64,000 nucleotides of DNA. It comes from Nostoc sp. LEGE 06077. Lineage in GTDB: Bacteria; Cyanobacteriota; Cyanobacteriia; Cyanobacteriales; Nostocaceae. Numbering within the stretch: position 1 is the first letter of the stretch; the number at the start of each line of letters is the position of its first letter. This document shows positions 42,094 to 49,954 of the stretch, in pieces. Below the pieces are notes generated by a model. It made no database searches. It was not told where the DNA came from and was given only the letters and a program-made list of their open reading frames with translations. The position numbers were made by a program, and so were the translations under genes. Location of the stretch: the NCBI RefSeq assembly GCF_015207705.1, contig NZ_JADEWI010000025.1, positions 20,173 through 84,172 on the forward strand, written 5' to 3'.

Positions 42094-43836
42094 ATGAAAA
42101 TTGCGATCGCTCAACTTAACCCCACAATTGGTGATATACCAGGAAACGCCCAAAAAATTCTCCAAGCAGCACAACAGGCGGTAAAAACGGGCGCACGTTT
42201 ATTGTTAACCCCAGAACTTTCTTTGTGTGGTTATCCCCCAAGGGATTTGTTATTAAATCCGAGTTTTGTCTCGGCGATGGGGATGACATTACAACAATTA
42301 GCCAGAGATTTGCCGCCGAAATTAGCTGTGTTAGTCGGAACTGTTGAACCAAATACCAAATCTCATATCACTGGCGGGAAAAATTTATTTAATAGTATTG
42401 CTTTATTAGAAGCAGGCAAAGTCAAGCAAATTTTTTACAAACGGCTTTTGCCTACTTATGATGTATTTGATGAAGACCGCTATTTTGAACCTGGTTTACA
42501 AGCTAATTATTTCACCTTAGATGATATCCATATTGGCGTAACTATTTGCGAAGATTTATGGAACGATGAAGAATTTTGGGGCAAACGGAGTTATGCCGTT
42601 AATCCCATTGCAGATTTAGCAATTTTAGGCGTAGATTTAATTGTTAATTTATCGGCTTCACCTTACAGCGTCGGCAAACCGCAGTTTCGAGAATCGATGC
42701 TGAAACATAGTGCAGTGCGTTTTCAACAGCCGATGATTTATGTCAACCAAGTAGGTAGTAATGATGATTTGATATTTGATGGCTATAGTTTTGCTTTGAA
42801 TGGTCAAGGTGAAATTATGTGTCGCGCCCGTGGTTTTGCTACTGATTTAGTAAGTTTAGAATTTAACGAAAAAGAACGAGATTTAGAGTTAAGTTCCTTA
42901 GTCCCTACTTGCGAATCAGCAGAAGAAGAAATCTGGCAAGCTTTGGTTTTAGGTGTGAAAGATTATGCGCTGAAATGCCGCTTTTCTCAAGTAGTATTAG
43001 GTTTAAGTGGTGGTGTAGATTCGGCATTAGTAGCAGCGATCGCCACAGCAGCACTTGGTAAAGAAAATGTCCTCGGTGTGCTGATGCCTTCCCCTTACAG
43101 TTCCGAACATTCTGTAAGTGATGCTTTGGCATTAGGTAAAAATTTAGGCATTCAAACCAAAATTTTACCCATAGGCGAACTCATGCAAGGCTTTGATCAT
43201 AGTCTAGCGGACTTGTTTGCAGGGACAGAATTTGGCATCGCCGAAGAAAATATTCAGTCGCGGATTCGCGGTAACTTATTAATGGCGATCGCTAATAAAT
43301 TTGGCTATCTTTTATTATCCACGGGCAATAAGTCAGAAATGGCAGTTGGTTACTGTACCCTCTACGGCGACATGAACGGCGGGTTAGCAGTTATCGCTGA
43401 TGTACCAAAAACCTGTATCTATAAAATTTGCCACTGGTTAAACTCCCATCCCTCAGCACTCAGCACTCAGCACTCAGCACTCCCAACAGAAGTTATCCCC
43501 CAAAATATCCTCACCAAAGCCCCCAGTGCGGAACTCAAACCCGGCCAAGTTGACCAAGATTCTCTTCCAGCCTACGAAATTTTAGACGACATCTTGCAAC
43601 GCTTCATTCATGACCATGAATCAGCCGCCCAAATAGTTGCAGCAGGTCATGACCCGATAATTGTCGACCGAGTAATTCAAATGGTAGCCCGTGCTGAATT
43701 CAAGCGGCGACAAGCACCCCCCGGCTTGAAAATTACAGACCGCGCCTTTGGTACAGGCTGGCGAATGCCAATTGCGAGTAGCTGGATAGCAATCAAAAAT
43801 GCCTATCAAGCAAGACCTATTACCACGCCTAGCTAA
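42094..43836 (+). CDS. nadE: Glutamine-dependent NAD+ synthetase
   Basis: Last step to NAD: amidates deamido-NAD using glutamine-derived ammonia and ATP. The 580-residue protein has an N-terminal nitrilase-type glutaminase domain (TPELSLCGYPPRDLL; nucleophile C152 in VTICEDLWND) and a C-terminal synthetase domain with the P-loop LGLSGGVDSALVAAI (about 303-317), STGNKSEMAVGYCTLYGDMNGG and KRRQAPPGLKITDRAFG. Residues 451-463 (HPSALSTQHSALP region) are encoded by a heptamer array inserted in a loop between the synthetase core and the substrate segment. Starts three bases after nrtR; last gene of the operon. Confidence 0.95.
   Translation: MKIAIAQLNPTIGDIPGNAQKILQAAQQAVKTGARLLLTPELSLCGYPPRDLLLNPSFVSAMGMTLQQLARDLPPKLAVLVGTVEPNTKSHITGGKNLFNSIALLEAGKVKQIFYKRLLPTYDVFDEDRYFEPGLQANYFTLDDIHIGVTICEDLWNDEEFWGKRSYAVNPIADLAILGVDLIVNLSASPYSVGKPQFRESMLKHSAVRFQQPMIYVNQVGSNDDLIFDGYSFALNGQGEIMCRARGFATDLVSLEFNEKERDLELSSLVPTCESAEEEIWQALVLGVKDYALKCRFSQVVLGLSGGVDSALVAAIATAALGKENVLGVLMPSPYSSEHSVSDALALGKNLGIQTKILPIGELMQGFDHSLADLFAGTEFGIAEENIQSRIRGNLLMAIANKFGYLLLSTGNKSEMAVGYCTLYGDMNGGLAVIADVPKTCIYKICHWLNSHPSALSTQHSALPTEVIPQNILTKAPSAELKPGQVDQDSLPAYEILDDILQRFIHDHESAAQIVAAGHDPIIVDRVIQMVARAEFKRRQAPPGLKITDRAFGTGWRMPIASSWIAIKNAYQARPITTPS
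43446..43486. repeat. STRR heptamer array inside nadE
   Basis: CAGCACT repeated five times, in frame, adding roughly 12 residues to a surface-loop position of NAD synthetase. The complement is the same heptamer (GTGCTGA) as in the array at 29977-30075. Confidence 0.85.
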
Positions 43837-43840
43837 CAGA

Positions 43841-43904
43841 AGGTGGGCATGGCTATTAATTTTGCCACATATTTCCAGGCTTTACGAAAGCAATGCCCAT
43901 CCTT
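43841..43904 (+). terminator. Possible hairpin at the end of the NAD operon
   Basis: AAGGTGGGCAT pairs, with one bulged base, with ATGCCCATCCTT across a loop of about 40 bases. No T-run follows, so termination is uncertain. Confidence 0.3.
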
Positions 43905-44104
43905 GTAAGCTTCAAGTTTATTGATTCCGCCACTAGTAAACACTACTTCAATGGACAAGAGTGAGTTGATAAAATTTATCCGCCTCTCTTTTCACAAGCA
44001 AAAGAATTCGCGATCGCGCGTCCCGTAAATAATTATAACTAATTTCTTTGTGATTATTAAAGTAATGGATCAAACTCTTTTACTCAAGCATTTTCAAATT
44101 TATC

Positions 44105-44443
44105 ATGGAAGTTCAACCAAAAGAAATCAGGAATTATTTAAGACCTGATGGTATAGATATTTTTTCTGAGTGGTTTGACTCTCTGCGGGATAGAAGAGCA
44201 AAAGCTAAAATCAGAGTAAGACTTGACCGAGTAGAGGAGGGTAATTTAGGTGATGCCAAATCAGTTGGTGATGGAGTTTTTGAACTTAGAATAGATTATG
44301 CTTCTGGCTATCGCATATACTTTGGTGAGGAAGGCTCAGTAATTATTATTCTTTTGTGTGGTGGTGATAAAAGCACTCAAGATAAAGATATTGTTAAAGC
44401 TAAAAAATATTGGCAAGACTACAGGAGTAGAGATGATGCCTAG
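44105..44443 (+). CDS. RelE/HigB-like toxin
   Basis: A 112-residue protein of the RelE/ParE fold, Gp49-like branch. FSEWFDSLRDRRAKAKIRVRLDRVEEGNLGDAKSVGDGVFELRIDYASGYRIYFG is a typical addiction-module killer core, with the basic helix and GVFELRI strand expected of ribosome-dependent mRNA interferases. The C-terminal KAKKYWQDYR helix also fits. The antitoxin gene follows and overlaps it by a few bases; the toxin-first order is the HigBA arrangement. Whether the pair is active cannot be seen. Confidence 0.85.
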   Translation: MEVQPKEIRNYLRPDGIDIFSEWFDSLRDRRAKAKIRVRLDRVEEGNLGDAKSVGDGVFELRIDYASGYRIYFGEEGSVIIILLCGGDKSTQDKDIVKAKKYWQDYRSRDDA

Positions 44444-44729
44444 AAGTACAAGCTATCACGAAAAACTGATACAAGACCTGCAAAATCCACTAGAAGCCGC
44501 AGCTTATATCGAAGTTGTTTTAGAAGAAGGCGACCCTAAAATGTTAAGTAAAGCACTGAAAAGTGTCATAGAAGCACAGGGAGGAATTAATCAATTTTCT
44601 GCACAAGTCCAACAACTTTACTATCAACTTGAGCAAAGGCTTTTAGAAAAAGGGGATATTGAATTTTATAATTTAAATGCTTTGTTGGATGCTTTGGGAT
44701 TACAGTTAGCAGTAACAGTTAAGTCTTAA
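44433..44729 (+). CDS. HigA-like antitoxin
   Basis: Starts at one of two adjacent ATGs (44433 or 44436) preceded by AGGAG, overlapping the toxin's stop. About 97 residues: SYHEKLIQDLQNPLEAAAYIEVVLEEGDPKML, the usual opening of antitoxins linked to Gp49-like toxins, followed by a helix-turn-helix region with GDIEFYNLNALLDALGLQLAV, a phrase seen in the HTH_37-type partners. It should bind the toxin and repress its own promoter. The translational overlap indicates coupled expression. Confidence 0.83.
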   Translation: MMPRSTSYHEKLIQDLQNPLEAAAYIEVVLEEGDPKMLSKALKSVIEAQGGINQFSAQVQQLYYQLEQRLLEKGDIEFYNLNALLDALGLQLAVTVKS

Positions 44730-44805
44730 CAACATATTTGTAAGTTATTCTCACTACTTACGAATTGCGAATTGTTCCAATCATACCCCTAGGCATAATC
44801 AAGTC

Positions 44806-45516
44806 ATGTCAGTCGCCCAAGAATTAGAACCAGCAGCAGATATAATATTTCCACCAGGAGATATTGAAAGTGACGAACCACCATTGGAAAGCGATTTACA
44901 TCTACGCCAGATTATTCTGTTATTACAATGTTTAGAATTGTGGTGGCAAAACCGCAATGACTTTTATGCTGCGGGGAATCTGACAATTTACTACAGCCAA
45001 CGTCAACTTAAATCAGAAGAATTTCGCGGCCCTGACTTTTTTGTCGTACGAGGATGTGAAAGAAAACCCCGCAAAAGTTGGGTAATCTGGCAAGAAGACG
45101 GTAAGTATCCTAATATCATTGTCGAGTTACTTTCCCCTTCCACAAAGGCTACAGATAAAGGCTTAAAAAAACAAATTTACCAAGATATATTTCGCACACC
45201 AGAATATTTTTGGTTTGACCCCAATAATTTAGAATTTGTCGGGTTTCATTTAGTAGATGGAAATTACCAACCCATAGAACCAAATCCCCAAAGTTGGTTA
45301 TGGAGTCAGCAATTAGATTTATACTTGGGTGTGCAGAACAATCAATTACGCTATTTTACAGCACAAGGGGAGTTAGTACCGACACCCGAAGAATTAGCAG
45401 CACAAGAAAAACAGCGTGCGGACGAGGAAAAACAGCGTGCGGATGAAGAAAAACAGCGTGCAGAACGTCTAGCCGCCAAGTTGCGCGAATTAAATATTGA
45501 CCCCGATTTTCTGTAA
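44806..45516 (+). CDS. Uma2 family endonuclease-like protein (DUF820)
   Basis: A 236-residue protein of the PD-(D/E)XK-like Uma2/DUF820 family, greatly expanded in cyanobacteria. EEFRGPDFFVVRG and YPNIIVELLSPSTKATDKGLKKQIYQD are the two conserved blocks, with D..E-x-L and a following lysine forming the presumed metal site. The C-terminus is a heptad-like repeat, three QRADEEK units (about residues 203-222), ending AERLAAKLRELNIDPDFL. Function in cyanobacteria is unproven. It stands just downstream of the toxin-antitoxin pair. Confidence 0.87.
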   Translation: MSVAQELEPAADIIFPPGDIESDEPPLESDLHLRQIILLLQCLELWWQNRNDFYAAGNLTIYYSQRQLKSEEFRGPDFFVVRGCERKPRKSWVIWQEDGKYPNIIVELLSPSTKATDKGLKKQIYQDIFRTPEYFWFDPNNLEFVGFHLVDGNYQPIEPNPQSWLWSQQLDLYLGVQNNQLRYFTAQGELVPTPEELAAQEKQRADEEKQRADEEKQRAERLAAKLRELNIDPDFL

Positions 45517-45666
45517 GATGCTTGATTATATGAAGCGATCGCACCCTCGATTGCTCAATCAAGCGTTTAGTTCAATTTTAGGTTATTGAGTTGTCGCGAT
45601 CGCTCCCCGATGAGAGGGAAAAATTTAGTGATTGACTATATCTGCAATATTATTAAATAATTCAGA

Positions 45667-45703
45667 TATAATAATGAGTTTGTCTATTGCACTCATTTTT
45701 TAG
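45667..45703 (+). promoter_or_regulatory. TATAAT box and hairpin directly before the ferredoxin gene
   Basis: TATAAT (45667-45672) is followed at once by a 7-bp stem AATGAGT/ACTCATT (45673-45679 with 45691-45697) and a run of Ts, ending four bases before the start codon. It could be a terminator for the upstream Uma2 gene or an attenuator/leader hairpin of the ferredoxin; no ribosome-binding site is visible. Confidence 0.45.
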
Positions 45704-45706
45704 TAT

Positions 45707-46027
45707 ATGTCCAATACTTACACCGTAGAACTGCGTCACCAAGGTAAAATTCTGACTCTGCAAGTTCCTGAAGATGAAACTATTTTATCAGTAGCGGAAA
45801 CTACTGGTTTCGAGTTGCCTGCTTCTTGCCATGCAGGGGTTTGTACAACTTGCGCCGCCCAAATCATCGAGGGAACTGTAGACCAAACCGAGGGTATGGG
45901 TGTTAGTCCAGAATTGCAAAAACAAGGTTACGCATTACTTTGTGTCTCCTATCCTCGTTCTAATTTGAAAATTGAAACTGAAAAAGAAGACATTGTTTAT
46001 CAGTTGCAATTTGGGAAAGATCAATAA
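45707..46027 (+). CDS. [2Fe-2S] plant-type ferredoxin
   Basis: A 106-residue electron carrier. Cluster ligands are C41, C46 and C49 (ASCHAGVCTTCA) and C79 (LLCVSYP), the usual CX4CX2CX29C arrangement. It differs from photosynthetic PetF (typically CRAGACSTC) in the loop, having CHAGVCTTC, and has a C-terminal extension EKEDIVYQLQFGKDQ. It is thus probably one of the minor ferredoxins with a special partner. No neighbouring redox enzyme indicates which one. The start has no Shine-Dalgarno and lies right after a hairpin. Confidence 0.9.
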   Translation: MSNTYTVELRHQGKILTLQVPEDETILSVAETTGFELPASCHAGVCTTCAAQIIEGTVDQTEGMGVSPELQKQGYALLCVSYPRSNLKIETEKEDIVYQLQFGKDQ

Positions 46028-46036
46028 AGTGTGAAT

Positions 46037-46080
46037 TATGTAGACGCGCAGCGGCTTGCCGCAGGCTAGTATGAAGTATG
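46037..46080. repeat. Dispersed repeat, copy 1
   Basis: GTAGACGCGCAGCGGCTTGCC then GCAGGCTAG followed by TATGAAGTATGA. It is found in inverted orientation at 47722-47766. Confidence 0.75.
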
Positions 46081-46157
46081 AAAGATAAAATTTATTACTT
46101 CACACTTCATCTTCCTTCGGCTATTGTAGAACAAATTAATTAATAGGATAAACGGCA

Positions 46158-46340
46158 ATGACTACTCATTTTATTACTGCGGAAATTGACATTCAAGAAA
46201 CTCCTACTGAATTGCAAACAGCAATTGAAGCTGAGTTGAAAAAACAAGGTGAACCTCTGCGTTGGGCTATTACTTCTGTGGATGAAGCACAACAAAAAGT
46301 TGCTGTAGAAGCTGTCATTACTCAAGCTAATGCTGAGTGA
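46158..46340 (+). CDS. Small conserved cyanobacterial protein
   Basis: A 60-residue protein: TTHFITAEIDIQETPTELQTAIEAELKKQGEPLRWAIT and VDEAQQKVAVEAVIT. The alternating strand-helix-strand pattern and lack of cysteine or membrane segment suggest a compact soluble fold. Composition and codon use are coding-like, and the ATG follows a GATAAACGGCA leader without strong Shine-Dalgarno. I believe short homologues exist in cyanobacteria, but cannot give a function. Confidence 0.65.
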   Translation: MTTHFITAEIDIQETPTELQTAIEAELKKQGEPLRWAITSVDEAQQKVAVEAVITQANAE

Positions 46341-46406
46341 TGAGTTTTGGTGCTGAGTGGTGTTAAAGGATTGTATTACTTGGTAAAGTTTAAGACTTGG
46401 AGTTTC

Positions 46407-46610
46407 ACGTAAGTTCAACAGATATAAAAACCCCTCTCCAAACCTCTCCCCCACGGGTGGAGAGGCTTTGAAACCCTAATCTTTTTGTTGAAAACAAGGA
46501 AGATTTCTGCCCCTTTCCGCGTCGGAGCGAAAAGTTTACGCGTCCGGGTTTCCCGGCGCAAAACTTTTCAAGACAGAGGGGTTGGGGAGAGGTTCATCAA
46601 ACTCACGTTA
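46407..46610. mobile_element. MITE-like element, second copy
   Basis: Same family as 15000-15200: an imperfect left end CACGTAAGTTCAACAGA, interior CCCCTCTCCAAACCTCTCCC, right end TCATCAAACTCACGTTA. The CGCGTCGGA...GAGGGGTTGG section is split by a 47-bp palindrome (46527-46573). The flanks of the 3' end lead into the start of the DUF3326 gene. Confidence 0.65.
46527..46573. repeat. Palindrome nested in the second MITE copy
   Basis: GCGAAAAGTTTACGCGTCCG then GGTTTCC and CGGCGCAAAACTTTTC fold into a long stem. It interrupts the phrase CGCGTCGGAGAGGGG that is continuous in the copy at 15000-15200, and differs in sequence from the palindrome inserted there. Confidence 0.65.
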
Positions 46611-46640
46611 GTTTACACCTCTACTCACTCAGCACTTCAG

Positions 46641-47681
46641 ATGCGTCTTTACACTGCTATTTTAATTGTACCTACTGGCGTTGGGGCAGCGATTGGGGGT
46701 TATGCTGGCGATGCTATACCTGTTGCTCGAACATTAGCACAGGTTTGCGATCGCCTGATCACTCACCCCAATGTCCTCAATGGTGCAAGTTTATATTGGA
46801 ATATCCCCAACGCTTTCTATGTGGAAGGTTTCGGGCTGGACAAATTCGCCTCTGGATGTTGGGGCTTGCGTCCAGTCCGCAATAATAAAGTAGGTTTGCT
46901 TTTAGACCAAGGTATTGAACCAGATTTACGGCTACGACACTTACAAGCCGCTGACGCAGCTAGGGCAACCCTGGGATTAACTATCACAGATTACGTAATT
47001 ACTGATGCCCCATTAAATGTAGAATTACGCACTTCCCCATCAGGGGCTAGTTGGGGAACCATTGGCAATCCAGATAGTTTACTTCGCGCAGCAGAGATAT
47101 TAATCAATAAAATAGGGGCAGAAGCGATCGCTGTTGTCGCCCGTTTCCCTGATGATATAGATGAAGATGCTGTGCAGAACTATCGCCAAGGTAAAGGCGT
47201 AGATCCCTTAGCAGGTGCAGAAGCTGTAATCAGCCACTTACTAGTCAGAAATTTGCAAATTCCTTGCGCCCATTCACCAGCCCTCGCCAGCGCCCCCCCT
47301 TATCCTGATTTATCTCCTCGTTCCGCCGCCGAAGAATTAGGCTATACTTTTTTACCAAGCGTCCTTGTCGGCTTGAGTCGCGCCCCCCAATTTATTGTCG
47401 AGAAACAATTATTTACGTCTCGCCAAGAAGATATTTGGGCTGATCAAATAGATGCGGTGATTGTGCCTGCCAATGCTTGTGGTGGCAGTGCTTTACTCAG
47501 TTTAAGCCAAAGCCAATGCCAAATAATTACCGTCAAAGATAATACAACGCAAATCCAAGTTCCTGCCCAAGCTTTGGCAATTAAATCCATACAGGTAAAC
47601 TCATATTTAGAAGCAGTAGGTGTTTTAGTTGCCCTCAAAGCCGGTATCAATCCAGATGCTTTGGTCAATAGCCAAAAGTAA
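46641..47681 (+). CDS. DUF3326 family protein
   Basis: A 346-residue protein. I place the start at the ATG at 46641; the frame is open to 46485, but that part translates the MITE (for example KISAPFRVGAKSLRV). LYTAILIVPTGVGAAIGGYAGDAIPVARTLAQV opens the chain, a glycine-rich loop suggestive of nucleotide or phosphate binding, followed by HPNVLNGASLYW and VPANACGGSALLSL. This matches my memory of DUF3326, a family restricted to cyanobacteria and plants with unknown function. The 3' end runs into AAAAGTAAAAAGGC repeats. Confidence 0.75.
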   Translation: MRLYTAILIVPTGVGAAIGGYAGDAIPVARTLAQVCDRLITHPNVLNGASLYWNIPNAFYVEGFGLDKFASGCWGLRPVRNNKVGLLLDQGIEPDLRLRHLQAADAARATLGLTITDYVITDAPLNVELRTSPSGASWGTIGNPDSLLRAAEILINKIGAEAIAVVARFPDDIDEDAVQNYRQGKGVDPLAGAEAVISHLLVRNLQIPCAHSPALASAPPYPDLSPRSAAEELGYTFLPSVLVGLSRAPQFIVEKQLFTSRQEDIWADQIDAVIVPANACGGSALLSLSQSQCQIITVKDNTTQIQVPAQALAIKSIQVNSYLEAVGVLVALKAGINPDALVNSQK

Positions 47682-47721
47682 AAAGGCAAAAGTAAAAAGT
47701 AAAAAGGATAAAATTTCATAC

Positions 47722-47766
47722 TTCACACTAGCCTTCGGCAAGCCGCTGCGCGTCTACATACTTCAT
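47722..47766. repeat. Dispersed repeat, copy 2 (inverted)
   Basis: CTAGCCTTCGGCAAGCCGCT then GCGCGTCTACATACTTCAT is the reverse complement of the element at 46037-46080, with one difference. The two copies bracket the small protein, the MITE and the DUF3326 gene. Confidence 0.75.
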
Positions 47767-47795
47767 ATATCTTTCTCCCTATTCCCTAAAAACCC

Positions 47796-48377
47796 GTGGT
47801 AGAACATCAAAAACAAGACCCAGAAATTCCCTACTTGACGCGTACCCAAGTGCTGGTAGCAATGGGGGTGACGGCAATTCTATTGTGGACAGTTGCCAAA
47901 GTGTGGTTACGCTTTGGTAATGTGTTCCTATTTAAGTGGGAATGGAACCAAATAGATTTTTTGTGGGGACTGGGCGTAGGACTTTTCATTACCGCCTTGA
48001 GTGGTTTAGTTTATCGATTGTGGCCTTTATATCGTCAAAGTGCGGACTATTACTTAGAATTAGTATTAAGACCTTTAGCTTGGCCTGATTTAATTTGGCT
48101 GGGTTTACTACCTGGGTTAAGTGAAGAATTATTATTTCGAGGTGTAATGTTGCCAGCTTTAGGCTTAGACCATGTAGCCGTGATTGTCTCTAGCCTGTGC
48201 TTTGGAGTTTTACACCTCAGTGGTTCCCAACAATGGCCTTATGTAATTTGGGCAACGGTAGTTGGGTTAATTCTGGGATATAGCGCTTTATTGAGTGGAA
48301 ATTTGTTAGTGCCGATTGTTGCCCATATATTAACAAATTGGATTTCCAGCTATTTTTGGAAAAGGCAGCAACGTTAA
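47796..48377 (+). CDS. CPBP family intramembrane protease
   Basis: A polytopic membrane protein of 193 residues, starting at GTG. It has the CAAX-protease/bacteriocin-processing signature: SEELLFRG (E110, E111, R115), CFGVLH with H140 and VAHILTN with H177, placed within hydrophobic helices. These glutamates and histidines form the metal or proton active site of Abi/Rce1-like proteases. Cyanobacterial members are linked to processing or protection but their substrates are unknown; a related plant protein affects plastid development. It ends two bases before purN, which lies on the opposite strand. Confidence 0.88.
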   Translation: MVEHQKQDPEIPYLTRTQVLVAMGVTAILLWTVAKVWLRFGNVFLFKWEWNQIDFLWGLGVGLFITALSGLVYRLWPLYRQSADYYLELVLRPLAWPDLIWLGLLPGLSEELLFRGVMLPALGLDHVAVIVSSLCFGVLHLSGSQQWPYVIWATVVGLILGYSALLSGNLLVPIVAHILTNWISSYFWKRQQR

Positions 48378-48378
48378 A

Positions 48379-49044
48379 TCAAGAAGGTGTCAGTCTGGAT
48401 TGGAGTTGACTAGCAGCGATCGCAATTCCCTGTGGTAAAATTCGATGTTCCTGAATTTGAATCCGGGCGTGGAGTGTTTCTGGGGTATCTTCGGCTAATA
48501 CTGGTACTGCTGCTTGAATCAAAATTGGGCCGCTATCCACTTCTAAACAAACTAAATGCACTGTACAACCAGTAATTTTGACCTTAGCTTGCAAAGCTTG
48601 TTCCACCGCATGAAGACCCTTAAAACTCGGTAACAAACTCGGATGAATATTAATAATTCTGTGAGGAAAAGCATCAATTAAAACTGATGTCACCAACCGC
48701 ATCCAACCAGCTAAAATTACCAAATCTACATCATGCTGGTGTAAAGTCTGGACAATTTGCCTATCTAAAGCTTCCCGATTTTTATATTCTCGGTGATTTA
48801 ATAACACCGTTTCTATACCACGACTTGCGGCGCGTGTTGCTGCTTTCGCCCCTGGATTGTTGTAAATTAGAACTGGAATTTGGGCGTTAATTTGCCCGTC
48901 GTCAACAGCTTGGGCAACTGCTGCAAAATTACTGCCATTCCCAGAAGCTAAAATTCCTAGTTTGATAGGAGTATCACTATATGGTAGGCGATCGCTAATA
49001 ATGGGAGAAACCAAGCTAAAGGTAGAATCAGGGCGAAAGGTCAT
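48379..49044 (-). CDS. purN: Phosphoribosylglycinamide formyltransferase
   Basis: Transfers formyl from 10-formyl-tetrahydrofolate to GAR in purine synthesis. GILASGNGSNFAAV is the phosphate-binding loop (residues 30-43), and the catalytic trio is N132 and H134 in INIHPSLLPSFKG and D170 in LVCLEVDSGPI. At 221 residues it is longer than most PurN because of a 25-residue N-terminal extension (MTFRPDSTFSLVSPIISDRL), which could mean that the true start is internal. A relic of the alternative enzyme PurT is at 56490. Converges with the CPBP gene. Confidence 0.93.
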   Translation of the reverse strand: MTFRPDSTFSLVSPIISDRLPYSDTPIKLGILASGNGSNFAAVAQAVDDGQINAQIPVLIYNNPGAKAATRAASRGIETVLLNHREYKNREALDRQIVQTLHQHDVDLVILAGWMRLVTSVLIDAFPHRIINIHPSLLPSFKGLHAVEQALQAKVKITGCTVHLVCLEVDSGPILIQAAVPVLAEDTPETLHARIQIQEHRILPQGIAIAASQLQSRLTPS

Positions 49045-49069
49045 AACAGCAACAAGGAAAAATTAATAG

Positions 49070-49954
49070 ATGCCAAAAATATATAGTAATAAATCGTGGT
49101 TAGATAATGATACATTTGCCGCTTGGACTTTTCTTGCGCCCGCATTAATTTTATTAGGTATTTTTGTAATTTGGCCGATCGCCTATTTGTTTTACCTCAG
49201 TTTCACTGCTGGTAGTTTTACATCCACAGGTACTTATTGGGTAGGGTTAAAAAATTACTGGCGCTTGTTACTTAACCCTGATTTTTGGCAAGTTTTAGGC
49301 AATACAATCTATTTTACCCTTGCTACTGTCATCCCCAGCTTAATTATTCCCCTAGGATTGGCAGTGTTATTAAATCGTTCTTTAGCTTTGCGGGGAATAT
49401 TAAGAAGTGCCTATTTTTTACCTTCTATAATTTCTCTAGTAGCTGCTGGTTTAGGGTTTCGCTGGCTATTTCAAACTACTGGCCCTGTCAACGCATTTCT
49501 CAATTTATTTGGCATTGCACCCATTTCTTGGTTAGGAGATACATTTTGGGCAATGTCTGTATTAATTATTTTAAGTATTTGGAAACAATTAGGTTTTAAT
49601 ATGGTTGTCTTTTTAGCAGGGTTGCAAGCAATTCCCCCCAGTCGCTATGAAGCAGCCGAATTAGATGGTGCAAATGCTTGGCAACAATTTTGGCATATTA
49701 CTTTGCCTGGATTACGCCCGACTTTAATTTTTGCCACAATCACCACAGCAATTTTTACATTACGGAGTTTTGAGCAAGTTTACGTCATTACTGGTGGCGG
49801 CCCGTTAAATTCGACTAATTTATTGGTTTACTACATTTATCAAGAAGCCTTTGGTCAATTTGATTTTGGGTATGCTGCTGCTGCTGCGACAGTTCTGTTA
49901 GCTGTAACTTTAGTTTTAGTGTATTTTCAGTTACAAACCTGGGGCGAAGAATAA
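49070..49954 (+). CDS. Sugar ABC transporter permease (MalF/UgpA type)
   Basis: An inner-membrane permease of 294 residues with six membrane segments. LAPALILLGIFVIWPIAYLFYLSF opens it and the ATPase-contact EAA loop is plain: EAAELDGANAWQQFWHITLPGLRP (about residues 197-220). FFTLRSFEQVYVITGGGPLNSTNLLVYYIY-like text near the end is typical for glycerol-3-phosphate and disaccharide importers. Neither the second permease (MalG/UgpE type), binding protein nor ATPase is adjacent. It is divergent from purN with 25 bp between starts. Confidence 0.9.
   Translation: MPKIYSNKSWLDNDTFAAWTFLAPALILLGIFVIWPIAYLFYLSFTAGSFTSTGTYWVGLKNYWRLLLNPDFWQVLGNTIYFTLATVIPSLIIPLGLAVLLNRSLALRGILRSAYFLPSIISLVAAGLGFRWLFQTTGPVNAFLNLFGIAPISWLGDTFWAMSVLIILSIWKQLGFNMVVFLAGLQAIPPSRYEAAELDGANAWQQFWHITLPGLRPTLIFATITTAIFTLRSFEQVYVITGGGPLNSTNLLVYYIYQEAFGQFDFGYAAAAATVLLAVTLVLVYFQLQTWGEE

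Noticed and set aside
46485..46640. N-terminal extension of the DUF3326 protein
   Set aside because: It translates the MITE and its nested palindrome; the family-like sequence begins at MRLYTAIL.
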